Source: Ectothiorhodospiraceae bacterium (GTDB lineage Bacteria; Pseudomonadota; Gammaproteobacteria; GCA-002705445; GCA-002716945). Taken from it: a stretch of 64,000 nt of DNA. Both the position numbers and the translations under genes were made by a program. Positions 27,408-37,801 of this stretch are shown in pieces (positions within the stretch are counted from its first letter, which is position 1; the number at the start of each line of letters is the position of its first letter). The notes under the pieces are model-generated. The model was not told the origin of the DNA. It saw only the letters and a program-made list of their open reading frames with translations, and made no database searches. The stretch covers positions 96,405-160,404 of the forward strand of contig BOXR01000001.1 of NCBI GenBank assembly GCA_019651095.1, in the 5' to 3' direction.

Positions 27408-28472
27408 GCTCAAGTAGGCATCCTCAGATATCAAAGTCCAAGGCCTAACCCTACTCAAAAAATTGACATAAGAATCATAAACTTTCTTAGATAGATTATT
27501 TTTTTGACTTAGTTCAAGTAATATCTCATCGCTGATTTTATTTAATTTTGACAGTACTTCAGCTGGGAACTGCTTAATTTGAACCTTTTCCTTCTTAAAA
27601 AATTCAAGAGCTTGATAGTTTTTAGCCATGTAATCGGAGATCATATCAACGTTTGCTGCCTTACAAGCTATATCGATAATAGATTTATGTTGATCTGATA
27701 AGCTATTATAAGCATCTTTATTGATGATACATTCCAATGATGGTCCTGGTTCATGCCACCCCGGATAGTAATAGTATTTTGCTGCCTTGTGCAAACCAAA
27801 AGCCCTGTCATTGTATGGGCCAACCCACTCAGTCGCATCTATCACACCTGTTTGCAATGAGGTGAATATCTCAGCTCCTGCCAGTGTAAATGGTGTTCCT
27901 CCAGCTCTTGCAAGTACCTCGCCACCAAGTCCAGGTATCCTCATTTTAAGTCCTTTCAAATCATTAGTTGTATTTATCTCTTTATTGAACCAACCTCCCA
28001 TTTGGACACCTGTATTGCCGGCTGGCCTTGGAATTAAATTAAAATTTTCGTAAACCTCTTCCCAAAGTTTTATGCCATCTCCGTAATATAACCATGAGTT
28101 CATCTCTTGCGCGGTCATGCCAAATGGCACTGACGAAAAGAATTGTGCGCTTCTGTTTTGCCTTTCCAATAATATGCGCCAGAGTGTCCCATCTCTGCAC
28201 CTCCAGAGGAAACAAAATCAAAAACACCTAATGGTGGAACTAATTCATTAGCTCCGAAGACCTTTACCTCAAGGCTTCCCCAGACAATTTGTTGATATAT
28301 CTTGCGGAGTCTCAGCACCTGCTCCTAGCCCTGGAAAATTCTTAGGCCATGAAGTAACCATTTTCCATTTAATTTTTGTTTTAGCTAATGAATTTTTCGG
28401 ATGAAGACCACCAACTAATGCAGTTGCCGATAATAACCCAAGTGATTTGAAGAATTTGCGTCTATTGTTCAT
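27396..28472 (-). CDS. TRAP transporter substrate-binding protein, TakP-like (frame interrupted)
   Basis: The first frame gives a twin-arginine signal peptide ('MNNRRKFFKSLGLLSATALV') and 'WKMVTSWPKNFPGLGAGAE'. Two one-base changes (near 28285 and 28160) lead through 'VFGANELVPPLGVFDFVSSG' and 'EMGHSGAYYWKG' to the long C-terminal frame with 'GNTGVQMGGWFNKEI', 'KMRIPGLGGEVL' and 'YYYPGWHEPGPSLE'. The Trp-Glu-Pro-Gly motif is typical of TakP-like receptors for 2-oxo acids. About 358 residues in total. It begins on the base after the uvrD stop and is convergent with dctQM, an unusual separation of receptor and permease. Confidence 0.85.
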
Positions 28473-30625
28473 TTATAAAAACTCAAGATGAGCATAGGTG
28501 AGCACAAGCCATTTAGATCCATAGTCCTCAAAGTTGATATAGAGCTTTAAATTATCATCTTCTCCCTCGTAGCTCAATACTACACCGCTACCGAATTTTT
28601 GATGCTTCACTCTCTGACCTATCTTAAAGCCATGTTTATGATCATCTTTTTTCTTAATGGAATAACATTCTTACTTTTAACATGTTGGTAGTTATCAGAT
28701 TTAACACTCTCTAGTAGCTCATCAGGAATCTCACTGATAAACCTTGATGGCATGAGATAATTATAAGAACCGTGTAAATATCGAGCATTAGCAAACGTAA
28801 TGTACAAAGATTTCATAGCTCTTGTAATAGCCACATAGCATAGCCTTCTCTCCTCTTCGAGAAAATCTTCTCCGCTCTTTCGGTTCTCGTTTGGGAAAAT
28901 ACCCTCCTCTAAACCTGTTAAAAATACAACTGGGAACTCCAATCCTTTCGCTGAGTGAATTGTCATTAGTTGTACAGGATCATTATCTAATTTTGATTGA
29001 TAGTCACCAGCTTCAAGAGCAGCATTATCAAGAAAATCATCAATGATATTCTCACTATCATAGTTATTTTTTATAAAATTCTCTGCTGTGATAAACAGCT
29101 CTTCTATATTTTCTTGTTTAGATATAGCCTCCTCACCTTTTTGTTCAGAGTAATAAGACTTAAGTTTTGATTCTTTATAAATTTTTATCAATATCTCATC
29201 CAATGATAAGTCATTAATTTCGTTCGATATAATCTCAATAAGTGAAATGTAATTTGTTAATGATGTTTTTACGCGTGATGATATTTCATCGTTATTTTGA
29301 TTTTGGAGGGATTTTATTGTCTTCCATAATGATCGGTTATCTGCTTTTGCAAATTTTCTTATAATATCGATCGTTTTTTGACCTATACCACGTGGTGGAT
29401 TATTTATGGTTCTTTCAAAAGCAGAGTCATCGTCAGGATTTACTATAACCCTCAAATAAGCAATCATGTCTTTAATTTCAGATCTCTCAAAAAATCGGAA
29501 ACCGCCATAGATTATGTATGGTATACCCCTTCCATTTAGCTCTTCTTCAAGCCTTCTTGATAAAAAGTTATTTCTGTACAAAATAGCTATTTCGATTTTT
29601 GTAACCATCTCTCTCTAACATTTTAATTTTATCCACAATAAATGATGACTCCTCATCATTATTATAAGCCTCAAATATTTTTACTGTTTCGCCTCTCTCT
29701 GAAGCTGTCCACAATTCCTTGCCCAGCCTATTTTTATTATGTGAAATCAGTGAGTTTGCAACTTTGAGTATTTTATTTGTGGATCTGTAATTTTGTTCAA
29801 GTTTAAATATTTCAACATCAGTAAATTGATCTGTAAATGATTTAATATTTTTACTCAATGCACCTCTCCATCCATAAATTGATTGATCATCGTCACCAAC
29901 TGCGTAAAGCGAACCCGTGTCATTATTTAGAGTTTTAAAAGCTTGAATTGTAGTAGATTAGTATCTTGAAACTCATCAACCATGATATGTTTAAATCTTT
30001 TCGTGTAGTAATTCAAGATCTGAGTGTGAGAGCGAAAAAGTTCATAAGTTTTTAGTATTAGATCCGCAAAATCAACAGACATTGTTTGTTTCAGAATATT
30101 CTCATACTCTTTAAAAATAGCTACATAAACCTCATCATCTTTATCGCTAATGTTATCGCTCCTGTGTCCATTATCTTTCTTTCGATTGATAAAGGATTGA
30201 ATTGATTTAGGATCATAAAGTTTTTCATCATAATTATTACTCTTAAGTATTCTTTTTATCAGTCTTAATTGATCCTGAGAATCAAGTATTGTAAATCTCT
30301 CAGATAGTTCTGCTTCTCTCCAATGAATTTTTAATATTCTTCTACAAATACCGTGAAAAGTCCCAAACCATAATCCTTGAGATGATATTTTAAGAATAGA
30401 CTCAATCCTGTCTTTCATTTCCCTGGAAGCTTTATTAGTAAAGGTTAGTGCCAAAACATCTGATGGGCGTACATTGAAGTCTTGTATCAGTTTTGCAATT
30501 CTGTATGTCAGAACTCGTGTCTTCCCGCTGCCAGCACCTGCTAGAACAAGCTTGTTTCCCTCATTGCAATTAACGGCAATTAGTTGTTGATCATTTAGAG
30601 AGTTTTCAAAATCTAGTTGACTCAT
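28473..30625 (-). CDS. uvrD: UvrD/PcrA-type DNA helicase II (frame interrupted)
   Basis: Four frame segments spell an SF1 helicase of about 715 residues. They contain 'LVLAGAGSGKTRVLTYRIA' (Walker A), 'ALTFTNKASREM' (Ia), 'IMVDEFQDTNLLQ' (Walker B), 'IFKLEQNYRSTNKIL' (IV), 'VQLMTIHSAKGLEF' (V) and 'RLCYVAITRAMK' (VI). The end reads 'VKHQKFGSGVVLSYEGE', the Tudor-like RNA-polymerase-binding tail. Breaks lie near 29900, 29590 and 28650. The short length and tail are UvrD-like. It unwinds DNA in nucleotide excision and mismatch repair. It follows ubiB with a four-base overlap. Confidence 0.92.
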
Positions 30626-32243
30626 TTGGGTCTAGTTAAATACAGTAATGCGGCAATTATGAGAATTGACTCTCCCTTGAATGAACTAAAATATTCAAAA
30701 GGGATAAGTAAAGTTCCCAACAGGATAACTAATGAGAAATAAAAATGATTTATTCTTCTATTCGAGCTAAGCTTTTCTTCGATAATTCTCAATTGTTCAA
30801 AGTTTTTTGTTAGATCAGATGAGTTTCCACTATAGTGGTTTGATATTCTTCTAAAAAAAGATGGGATCTCTGGCAATATCTCCAAGTAATCATCAAAGTT
30901 CGTGAATATTTTTTTGGCTATGACCCTAGGACCCTTTTGTTCTTTCATCCATTTTTCGAGGATAGGTTTCGATGTTTTCCAAAGATCTAATTCAGGATTA
31001 AATTCTCTTCCAAGCCCTTCTGTATATAATAAAGTCTTTTGCATGAGGATAAGTTGAGGTTGAACTTCTAATTTGAACCTTCTAGCTGTATCAAAAAGTC
31101 CGACAATAATGTCGCTTAATGAAACATCTTTGATAGGTTTATCTAACATGCATTCACAATTTTCTCTTATAGCGCTCTCCAATGACGGAATATTTGTATC
31201 TTTTGGAACCCACTCACACTCTACGTGTAATTTAGCCACACTAGCGTAGTCTCTATTGAAAAAAGCAATAAAATTCTCTGCTAAATATTTTTTATCGAAT
31301 TCACTCAGGGAGCCCATTATTCCAAATCGACTAATACAAATCTGAATGAATCATTATGTTTTTGGATGAATATGTTGCCTGGATGCATATCAGCATGAAA
31401 GAAATTATGTTCAAAGACCTGGATAAAAAAGAGTTCAACTGATTTTTCTGCAATATCCTCAAAAGATATATTCTCCATTTCTAATGATTTCTTATCATTT
31501 ATAGGAATGCCGTAGATACGTTCCATAATCATAACTTTGTTAGTTAAATAAGAGCAATACACTGTGGGAATATATATGTTAGTTGAGTTTAAAAAATTTT
31601 TACGAATTTGTTTCGCATTAGCAGCTTCTTTTATTAAGTTTAGCTCATCATAAATAACCATCTCATAGTCATCTACGATGTCAATGAGATGCATTCTTTT
31701 GAAATCATCAGATAGATTCTCAAGATAATTGGCAATTTTTTTCATGAGTGAAATATCTTGAATGATTTTAGATCTTATATCGGGCCTTACAACTTTTACA
31801 ATTACATCTTCGCCAGTTTTTAGTTTAGCTGGATGGACTTGAGCAATAGAAGCTGAAGCCATGGGGCTTGAATCAAATGATTCAAAGATGTCATTTATAT
31901 TTTTTCCTAGTTCATCCTCAATGAGTTTCCTAGCAATCTCACCATCAAAAGGCGTAACATTGTCTTGTAGTTTTGCAAGTTCAGTAGCTATGTCTTCACT
32001 TAGAAGATCTTTCCTAGTTGATATCATCTGACCCAGTTTTACAAAAATTGGACCTAAATCTTCACATATCAATCTAATATTTTCTGCGATGTTGATAGTT
32101 TTTTTAAAAGTAAACAAATTCCAAGGTATAAGAAAAAACAAATATTTTTTGCTGCCCATAAGATTTGATCGTATTAAATATTTGTCAATATCATACTTAA
32201 AAAATAAGAACGTAATTTTCGATATGCGTAAAAAGTTTTTCAT
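30622..32243 (-). CDS. ubiB: Ubiquinone biosynthesis kinase-like protein UbiB (frame interrupted)
   Basis: An atypical ADCK/ABC1-family kinase of about 540 residues needed for ubiquinone synthesis. It has 'GPIFVKLGQMISTRKDLL' (KxGQ), 'ASASIAQVHPAKL' (Ala-rich loop replacing the P-loop) and 'HADMHPGNIF'. The first frame stops after 'FVLVDLE' at 31317. Adding one T at the AAA run 31324-31326 restores 'VDFGIMGSLSEFDKKYLAEN', the kinase DFG-equivalent and the conserved downstream block. Two hydrophobic helices end the protein ('FSLVILLGTLLIPF'). The intact motif on both sides argues that the break is an error. Overlaps ubiJ and uvrD by four bases each. Confidence 0.94.
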
Positions 32244-32812
32244 TTTAATTTCTTAACAAGTTTCTCAGTCCTAGTTTTTATCTCATCAACTTGATCAAGA
32301 TAATCATTAATCTCTTGCTTTGTGGGAATCAAGTTAATATCGTATTTTAGAAAGTTTGACAGTGATTCATTATTACTTTCATTGGATTCTTTGAGTTTAT
32401 TTTTGAGTGGATCAAAGATAGAGAATAGAGTTGATGTAGGTTTTTGGCCAATCAATTCAATAATAATAATGCGTAATAGGTTAGATTCCTTGAAAAAACT
32501 ATTTAATGCATTTGCAGATTCTATATCGCCAGTTATCGTTATCTTAGATGAAAAAAGATCGCTACCTCCGGTAGATGCATAAAATATGAACGATGATAAA
32601 GTGCCCGATATTTCAACATCCTGATGATCTGAATCTGTTAAGACGCTAATCTTGTCCTCGTTAAAATTCAGGAGCAATTCGAGTGAAATATCTTCAATAG
32701 AGAGCTTAATGATTTTTTTAGTGAGATTTTCAGGTACTAATTCTTTATATAGTTTTATGGATAAACCTGAACTCAAGACTTCATTTATACTCTTTATTAT
32801 CTTTTCTTTCAT
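32240..32812 (-). CDS. ubiJ: Ubiquinone biosynthesis accessory factor UbiJ
   Basis: A 190-residue protein with an SCP2-like lipid-binding domain ('GTLSSFIFYAS', 'KITITGDIESANALNSFF') and a C-terminal amphipathic/coiled region ('INDYLDQVDEIKTRTEKLVKKL'). UbiJ binds ubiquinone intermediates in the soluble Ubi complex with UbiK (18955). The position between ubiE and ubiB, with four-base overlaps on both sides, is the canonical gammaproteobacterial order and makes the identification firm despite low sequence conservation. Confidence 0.88.
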   Translation of the reverse strand: MKEKIIKSINEVLSSGLSIKLYKELVPENLTKKIIKLSIEDISLELLLNFNEDKISVLTDSDHQDVEISGTLSSFIFYASTGGSDLFSSKITITGDIESANALNSFFKESNLLRIIIIELIGQKPTSTLFSIFDPLKNKLKESNESNNESLSNFLKYDINLIPTKQEINDYLDQVDEIKTRTEKLVKKLK

Positions 32813-33543
32813 AGTTTTCTTGCAATGTGTATTGTAGCAACATCCTCAAGTAGATTGACTATTTTAGTGCATTCAAACCCAACTTCAAGACACATCTCTT
32901 CAATTTGCTCAGGTAAGAAGTATGTTTGAATAGACTCACCTAAGTATTTATAACTCTCGAAATCGTCAGCAACTATTTGGCCAATTTTGGGTATAACCTT
33001 AAGTGTATAGGTTTTGAATAATTTCGAATAAATTTCATTTCTTGGTTTTTTAAAATCCATCAATAAAAATAGTCCACCGGGTTCCAGACAATCATATATA
33101 TTTCGTAATCCTTTTTCATGATTTGTGAAATTTCTAAATCCAAATGCAAGTGTAACTAAGTCATACTTATTACTTGAAAGTTTAAAGTCCTCAATCCCGC
33201 TATTTTCATAGATCATGTCTGTGATACCGCTATTTAAAAATTTTTGTTTACATATTTCTATCATCTCCTTATTAGGATCTAAGCATGTGAGATTAATACT
33301 ATTTTTTTGTTTCTTAATTGCTAGAGCAATGTCACCTGTCCCACAAGCGACATCTAGGACATTTTTTTTATTACTTAAATTACACAACCTCAAAAACTGT
33401 TTTTTCCAAAACCTATGGAGTCCAAAAGACATAATATCGTTCATTAAATCATATCTATTTGATACTGATGTAAAAACTTGATTTACTTTGCTTGGTTTGT
33501 CTTTTTGATCAATCTCTTTATATCCAAATTTAGTTTTTTCCAT
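32809..33543 (-). CDS. ubiE: Ubiquinone/menaquinone C-methyltransferase UbiE
   Basis: A 244-residue SAM-dependent methyltransferase that C-methylates the benzoquinol ring. Signatures are 'VFTSVSNRYDLMNDIMSFGLHR', 'LDVACGTGDIALAI' (motif I), 'LVTLAFGFRNFTN' and 'PGGLFLLMDFKKP'. The length is standard. It is the first gene of ubiE-ubiJ-ubiB and begins two bases after the stop of spoT, so the chain gmk-rpoZ-spoT-ubiE-ubiJ-ubiB-uvrD-dctP may be one long transcript. Confidence 0.96.
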   Translation of the reverse strand: MEKTKFGYKEIDQKDKPSKVNQVFTSVSNRYDLMNDIMSFGLHRFWKKQFLRLCNLSNKKNVLDVACGTGDIALAIKKQKNSINLTCLDPNKEMIEICKQKFLNSGITDMIYENSGIEDFKLSSNKYDLVTLAFGFRNFTNHEKGLRNIYDCLEPGGLFLLMDFKKPRNEIYSKLFKTYTLKVIPKIGQIVADDFESYKYLGESIQTYFLPEQIEEMCLEVGFECTKIVNLLEDVATIHIARKL

Positions 33544-33545
33544 TT

Positions 33546-35672
33546 TTAACTTCTCTTCCTCTCAACTCTGTAAACATTTTTTATTTTGTTGAGTTTATCT
33601 ATGAGTTTATTGAGGCTATTCAGACTTTTAACTGATATTATAAATACCATCATATTGCGACCAGCTTCATGTGTATCAGTGTAGTTCACGCTCTCAATAT
33701 TATGATTACTCTGTGCAATTACCGAGGATACTTGTGCGAGTACACCACGAACATTCTCTACCTCAACCATGATAGATGCACTGAAAAAATTATCAACGTT
33801 TTCACTCCATCTTAATTCTATATTATCTTTATCGCGCTTAATGTGACGTATGCTTTTGCAACTACTTCGGTGAACTACTATTCCTTTACCTTGAGTTATG
33901 TGTCCAACAATAGTATCACCGGGTATAGGATGGCAACATTTTGCATAAGACATAACTAGTCCCTCTGAGCCCTCGATGTCATATATAGTTTTACTAGTAT
34001 CTTGCTTGAATGATGGGGCCATCCTCAGAGCAATTAATTTAGGGATGACATTACCGAGCCCGATTTCAACATATAACTCCTCAATGGTTTTGAATTTGTA
34101 CTCCGAAAGAATGAAGTTTAGTGTTTTAGAAGGAACATCATTCAATGATACTTCCATTTCATTCAAACTAGACATCAGTAATTTTTCTCCTAGCTTCTGA
34201 GCATCAGACTCATGAATACTTCTTAGGTAGTTTCTTATCGATGTACGTGCTTTTACTGAAGTAACAAAATTTAACCATGATGGATCAGGTTTAGCAATTT
34301 CTGATTTCTCTATTACAACCCTTTGACCATTTTTTAAAATAGTATTTGGAGGTTTAAATTCCCCATCCACTTTACCAGATGAGTATTTGTTACCTAAATC
34401 AGTATGAATAGTATATGCAAAATCAATTAAGGTAGATTTTTTCGGTAACTCTATAATCTCGCCTTTCGAGGAAAAAACGTAAACTTTACCGGGATTCAAA
34501 TCATCTTTTATGCTGCCAAGAAATTCTGTTGGATTACCGGACTGCTTTTGAATATCCAAGAGATTATTTAACCATTGTTGCTCTCTGGAGAGTTTTGAGA
34601 TTGATGACGTTGTCTTGTAAAGCCAATGAGCTGCAATGCCTGATTGTGCAAGTTGATCCATTTCTTGTGTCCTTATCTGAAATTCAAGCGGTAAATTATG
34701 TGGCCCAAGCACAGTTGTGTGAAGAGATTGATATCCGTTTGATTTTGGTATTGCAATATAATCTTTGAATCTACCAGGAATTGGTTTATATAAATTATGA
34801 ATACATCCGAGTGCTCTGTAACAAAAGTCTACTGAGTCAGTGATAATTCGAACTCCAAAAATATCATTTATTTGAGAAAACTTGAGCTCTTTAGATCTCA
34901 TTTTTTTATAAATTCCATAAGGGTGCTTTTCCCTTGCTTTAGTGATACTTTTAATTGATTCAGAATTTAGTTTTTTTATTACTTCTGATTGAATTTTACT
35001 CATAAGAAGTTTTCTGTTACCTCTCGCCTTGTCGATACTTTTTACGAGAGTAAGATGTCTTAGCGGAAAATATGTCTTGAAAGAGAGATTTTCTAACTCT
35101 GTTGATAAATTATGTATCCCGAGTCTTAGTGCTAAAGGAGCATATATTTCGAGTGTTTCTCTTGCAATTCTTCGCGCTTTTTTATTTTCTAGAACACTTA
35201 TAGTAGATAAATTATGACGCCTGTCTGCTAATTTTATAAGCAAAACTCTTATATCATTACTCATAGCCATAATCATCTTCCTTAAATTCGCGGCATCTGC
35301 CTCTTCTTTTGATTCAAAATTAATTTTATCGAGCTTACTCACGCCATCGACGAGTTCTGAAACTTTTTTTCCAAATAATTTTTCTAAGTCCTCAAGTCCA
35401 ATATTTGTGTCTTCGACAACATCATGGAGAATGGCTGCCATTATAGTCTCATGGTCTAACTCGTAATCAGCCAGATATGATGCAGCGTCAAGAGGATGAT
35501 TTATATAATTCTCACCTGATTTTCTCTTCTGACCGCTATGAGCATCTTTAGCTATACTATATGCTTTCTCAACTTTTTTAACTTGATAAGAATTCAAGTA
35601 CTTTTGAAGTTTCTTTTTAAAGTTTACAAAAGCAATATCTTCGGTATTTCTTTTCTTCTTTGCTACAGCCAT
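33546..35672 (-). CDS. spoT: Bifunctional (p)ppGpp synthetase/hydrolase (SpoT/Rel type)
   Basis: A 708-residue stringent-response enzyme. The HD hydrolase domain is present ('NHPLDAASYLADYELD', 'AAILHDVVEDTNIGLEDL', 'LIKLADRRHNL'). The synthetase domain has 'KMRSKELKFSQINDIFGVRI' and 'GRFKDYIAIPKSNGYQSLHT'; the RFKD motif is of the bifunctional type rather than the RelA ExDD type. TGS ('VYVFSSKGEIIELPKKSTLIDFAY'), zinc-finger-like 'CCHPIPGDTIVGHIT' and C-terminal ACT domains follow. It lies after rpoZ as in E. coli. No separate RelA is seen in the window. Confidence 0.96.
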   Translation of the reverse strand: MAVAKKKRNTEDIAFVNFKKKLQKYLNSYQVKKVEKAYSIAKDAHSGQKRKSGENYINHPLDAASYLADYELDHETIMAAILHDVVEDTNIGLEDLEKLFGKKVSELVDGVSKLDKINFESKEEADAANLRKMIMAMSNDIRVLLIKLADRRHNLSTISVLENKKARRIARETLEIYAPLALRLGIHNLSTELENLSFKTYFPLRHLTLVKSIDKARGNRKLLMSKIQSEVIKKLNSESIKSITKAREKHPYGIYKKMRSKELKFSQINDIFGVRIITDSVDFCYRALGCIHNLYKPIPGRFKDYIAIPKSNGYQSLHTTVLGPHNLPLEFQIRTQEMDQLAQSGIAAHWLYKTTSSISKLSREQQWLNNLLDIQKQSGNPTEFLGSIKDDLNPGKVYVFSSKGEIIELPKKSTLIDFAYTIHTDLGNKYSSGKVDGEFKPPNTILKNGQRVVIEKSEIAKPDPSWLNFVTSVKARTSIRNYLRSIHESDAQKLGEKLLMSSLNEMEVSLNDVPSKTLNFILSEYKFKTIEELYVEIGLGNVIPKLIALRMAPSFKQDTSKTIYDIEGSEGLVMSYAKCCHPIPGDTIVGHITQGKGIVVHRSSCKSIRHIKRDKDNIELRWSENVDNFFSASIMVEVENVRGVLAQVSSVIAQSNHNIESVNYTDTHEAGRNMMVFIISVKSLNSLNKLIDKLNKIKNVYRVERKRS

Positions 35673-35690
35673 ATATCTAGAATAAGATTT

Positions 35691-36080
35691 TTAGGCGGGT
35701 TTGTCTTCTGTATTTTCTTCCTGCAAAGACTCAGGTTCAACTATTTGAGCGTCATTTTCATCTGATTCAACTTGAGATTCAGGTAATTCAGCCTGAGAGA
35801 GTTGTTGCGATTCAGTAACAATATCTGATATTGCTTCTTCTTCTGCTATTGCATCTGAGAGCTGTTCTTCAATTTTTTGTTTTCTTCGAATTTCAAAGTA
35901 AGACATATCAATTAAACCCTCAGCAATCTCTTTTAGTGCGACTACACTTGGCTTTCCAGGATAGTCTATTTTAGGTTCAGAACCATCAAGAATGTCTTTT
36001 GCGCGTTGACTTGCTAAGGAGACAATGTCATAGGCATTATCTATTTTCTTTAAGCAATCCTCAATTGTAACTCTAGCCAT
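35691..36080 (-). CDS. rpoZ: DNA-directed RNA polymerase omega subunit
   Basis: A 129-residue protein beginning 'MARVTIEDCLKKIDNAYDIV' with 'LASQRAKDILDG' and 'PSVVALKEIAEGLI', the omega core. I start at the ATG at 36078-36080; longer readings add a non-conserved N-terminus. After residue 70 there is an unusually long, strongly acidic and Gln/Glu-rich tail ('ESQLSQAELPESQVESDEND'-like composition), absent from E. coli omega (91 residues). The gmk-rpoZ-spoT order is conserved. Confidence 0.94.
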   Translation of the reverse strand: MARVTIEDCLKKIDNAYDIVSLASQRAKDILDGSEPKIDYPGKPSVVALKEIAEGLIDMSYFEIRRKQKIEEQLSDAIAEEEAISDIVTESQQLSQAELPESQVESDENDAQIVEPESLQEENTEDKPA

Positions 36081-36140
36081 GAGCAAAGAGTATATCAGAT
36101 TATCCATACCTAGCAAGGCAACTAAAGTATATTTATTTTA

Positions 36141-36713
36141 CTAACAGAAATTATAAGGTGTTATTTTCGAATTAAGAATAATGGCTTTTAATGATTTTGT
36201 TGCTTCAGCAAAATTGTCATTCATTACCGTATAATCAGCAAATTTGACGTATTTTAACTCATCTTTTGCTTTGGAAACTCTTTTTTCGATAACTTCATCA
36301 CTATCCAATCCTCTGTCGAACAATCTTTTTTCTAGCTCTTCTACGCTTGGGGGAAGAATATATATAGATTGAGATGAAGGTATTTTAGATTTAATCAGAA
36401 GCATCCCTTTATAGTCAATCTCCAAAATAGCATCTTTTCCAGATGCAAGGATTTCATTTATAGACTCATAAGTTGTGCCATAAAAGTTATCATAAACATT
36501 TTGCGACTCGATGAACTTATTATTTTTTTTGTTCTCGATGAATTCATCTTTAGATATGAAGTGGTAATCTTGACCGTCTACTTCTCCAGATCGTATGGTT
36601 CTTGTTGTATAAGAAACTGTCTGTTCAAGAAATGAATAGGTTTGACATAGTTCTCTTACTAAAGATGTTTTCCCGCACCCTGACGGTGCACTTATAATGA
36701 AAATATTCGACAT
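36141..36713 (-). CDS. gmk: Guanylate kinase
   Basis: A 190-residue P-loop kinase converting GMP to GDP. It has 'IISAPSGCGKTSLVRELC' (Walker A), 'VSYTTRTIRSGEVDGQDYHF' (GMP-binding), 'LEIDYKGMLLIKSK' and 'RVSKAKDELKY'. The 'EIDYKG' replaces the usual 'EIDWQG'. The upstream sequence AACAGGATATATG provides a Shine-Dalgarno. First gene of the gmk-rpoZ-spoT transcript. Confidence 0.95.
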   Translation of the reverse strand: MSNIFIISAPSGCGKTSLVRELCQTYSFLEQTVSYTTRTIRSGEVDGQDYHFISKDEFIENKKNNKFIESQNVYDNFYGTTYESINEILASGKDAILEIDYKGMLLIKSKIPSSQSIYILPPSVEELEKRLFDRGLDSDEVIEKRVSKAKDELKYVKFADYTVMNDNFAEATKSLKAIILNSKITPYNFC

Positions 36714-36768
36714 ATATCCTGTTAAATTTTAGATTCATAGTTTATCATAAGTCCCATAGGAGAGGTAT

Positions 36769-37423
36769 ATGGGTGATCCATGGAAATCAATTACACCTAA
36801 GGGTGTTCAAGTTTTTTGTAAATGCATCAATTGCAACACTTTTAGTATGGTTAACTGTTGAAAATCATCTTCAATGGTTGCTAATTTGCTTGTTGACTGC
36901 TTCATCAAAACCTTTGGGCTTATAGTTTACTATGCTATCGCAGTAATTATTCTTTACAAACTTCTGTATAAAAAGTTCGTATGATGTAAATGAGAAGCGG
37001 GAACAAAATTTGCGATAATTTCTATGATTTTAATTTGGCTAGTCTGGGAGGGCTTTTCTTTTCGTTCCTAACAATTCCACTTGGAATGATAGGAATATTT
37101 CCAGCTCTTGCAAACTCATTAATAGTTGGTACCGTTATTTTGCGATATTCATAACTGTTTATTATGGCTTACATGGGAAATACTTCACTACCCTTATGCT
37201 AGAACATATGCCTTGGGTAATTGCTCCTGATAAGTTCTTGCCTTTTTTTTGGCTATGGATTAACGCCATAATGGCTGGCCTACTAAATGTATTTGATGTA
37301 AACGCTTTCTGGTATTTTGTAGATCTATTCTTCATTTTTGCTGCCATCTTTATTTATAGGGACAAAAGTCCAAGAAAAACATGGGTTGAGAATAAAAAAC
37401 AAGACGACTACTTTGATGATTGA
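36769..37423 (+). CDS. Unrecognised multi-helix membrane protein (several frame interruptions)
   Basis: I do not recognise this gene. AGGAGAGGT just before the ATG at 36769 is a strong Shine-Dalgarno. Hydrophobic segments in successive frames appear to form one protein of about 210 residues: 'KFFVNASIATLLVWLTVENH', 'LGLIVYYAIAVIILYKLLYK', 'FAIISMILIWLVWEGFSFRS', 'IPLGMIGIFPALANSLIVGT', 'FAIFITVYYGLHGKYFTTLM', then the clean last frame (from about 37143) with 'FFWLWINAIMAGLLNVF', 'FVDLFFIFAAIFIYRD' and a charged tail 'KKQDDYFDD'. At least four frame changes separate the pieces. It may be real with poor consensus, or a decaying gene. Confidence 0.5.
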
Positions 37424-37430
37424 ATCATTT

Positions 37431-37754
37431 TTACTTTTCAGGAATAATATCTATCCCAAGCTTTCTCTCCTAACTTAACCATAAAAGCAATAGCTAACAA
37501 AGCCTCCTGGAAGTGCAAAAACACCTGCTAAACCCAGACCTTTAAGTAAATCAGAAAACTGTTTATTGCTTGGCCCAGTTCTTCTTTTGTAATTTTTCGT
37601 TGTTAGTAACGTACTTCTGATAAATTTTTAAACATTTCATTAGATTCTCTTGTCTCATCTGCAAGAATAGTCTTAATTTTGGCTAATGAAGCTCTGATAT
37701 TTTCATTTCCTTTGATCAGAGATGAATAAATTTTTCAAAAATATTAATATCCAT
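37431..37754 (-). CDS. Small LETM1-like domain protein (frame interrupted)
   Basis: Starting at the ATG 37752-37754 ('MDINIFEKFIHL'), joined minus-strand frames give 'LIKGNENIRASLAKIKTILA', 'ITKEELGQ', 'FSDLLKGLGLAGVFALPGGF', 'AIAFMVKLGE' and 'KLGIDIIPEK' to a stop at 37431-37433. The order 'LLKGLGL..GVFALPGG...VKLG.KLGIDI.P' resembles the core of LETM1-like ribosome-binding domains, seen in mitochondria and in some bacterial proteins. About 107 residues with three or four frame changes. The similarity is by eye only. Convergent with the membrane-protein gene. Confidence 0.4.
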
Positions 37755-37801
37755 TTTTAAAGTACAATGCTCCTCATTACTCTAATGATATACAATGTAA
37801 T

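Noticed and set aside
29629-29637. Isolated consensus DnaA box TTATCCACA
   Set aside because: Lies inside uvrD coding sequence, single copy, no AT-rich neighbour; likely chance.
31310-31330. Programmed frameshift in ubiB
   Set aside because: No slippery heptamer with a downstream stem or knot; similar breaks occur in about twenty-five genes, so error is simpler.
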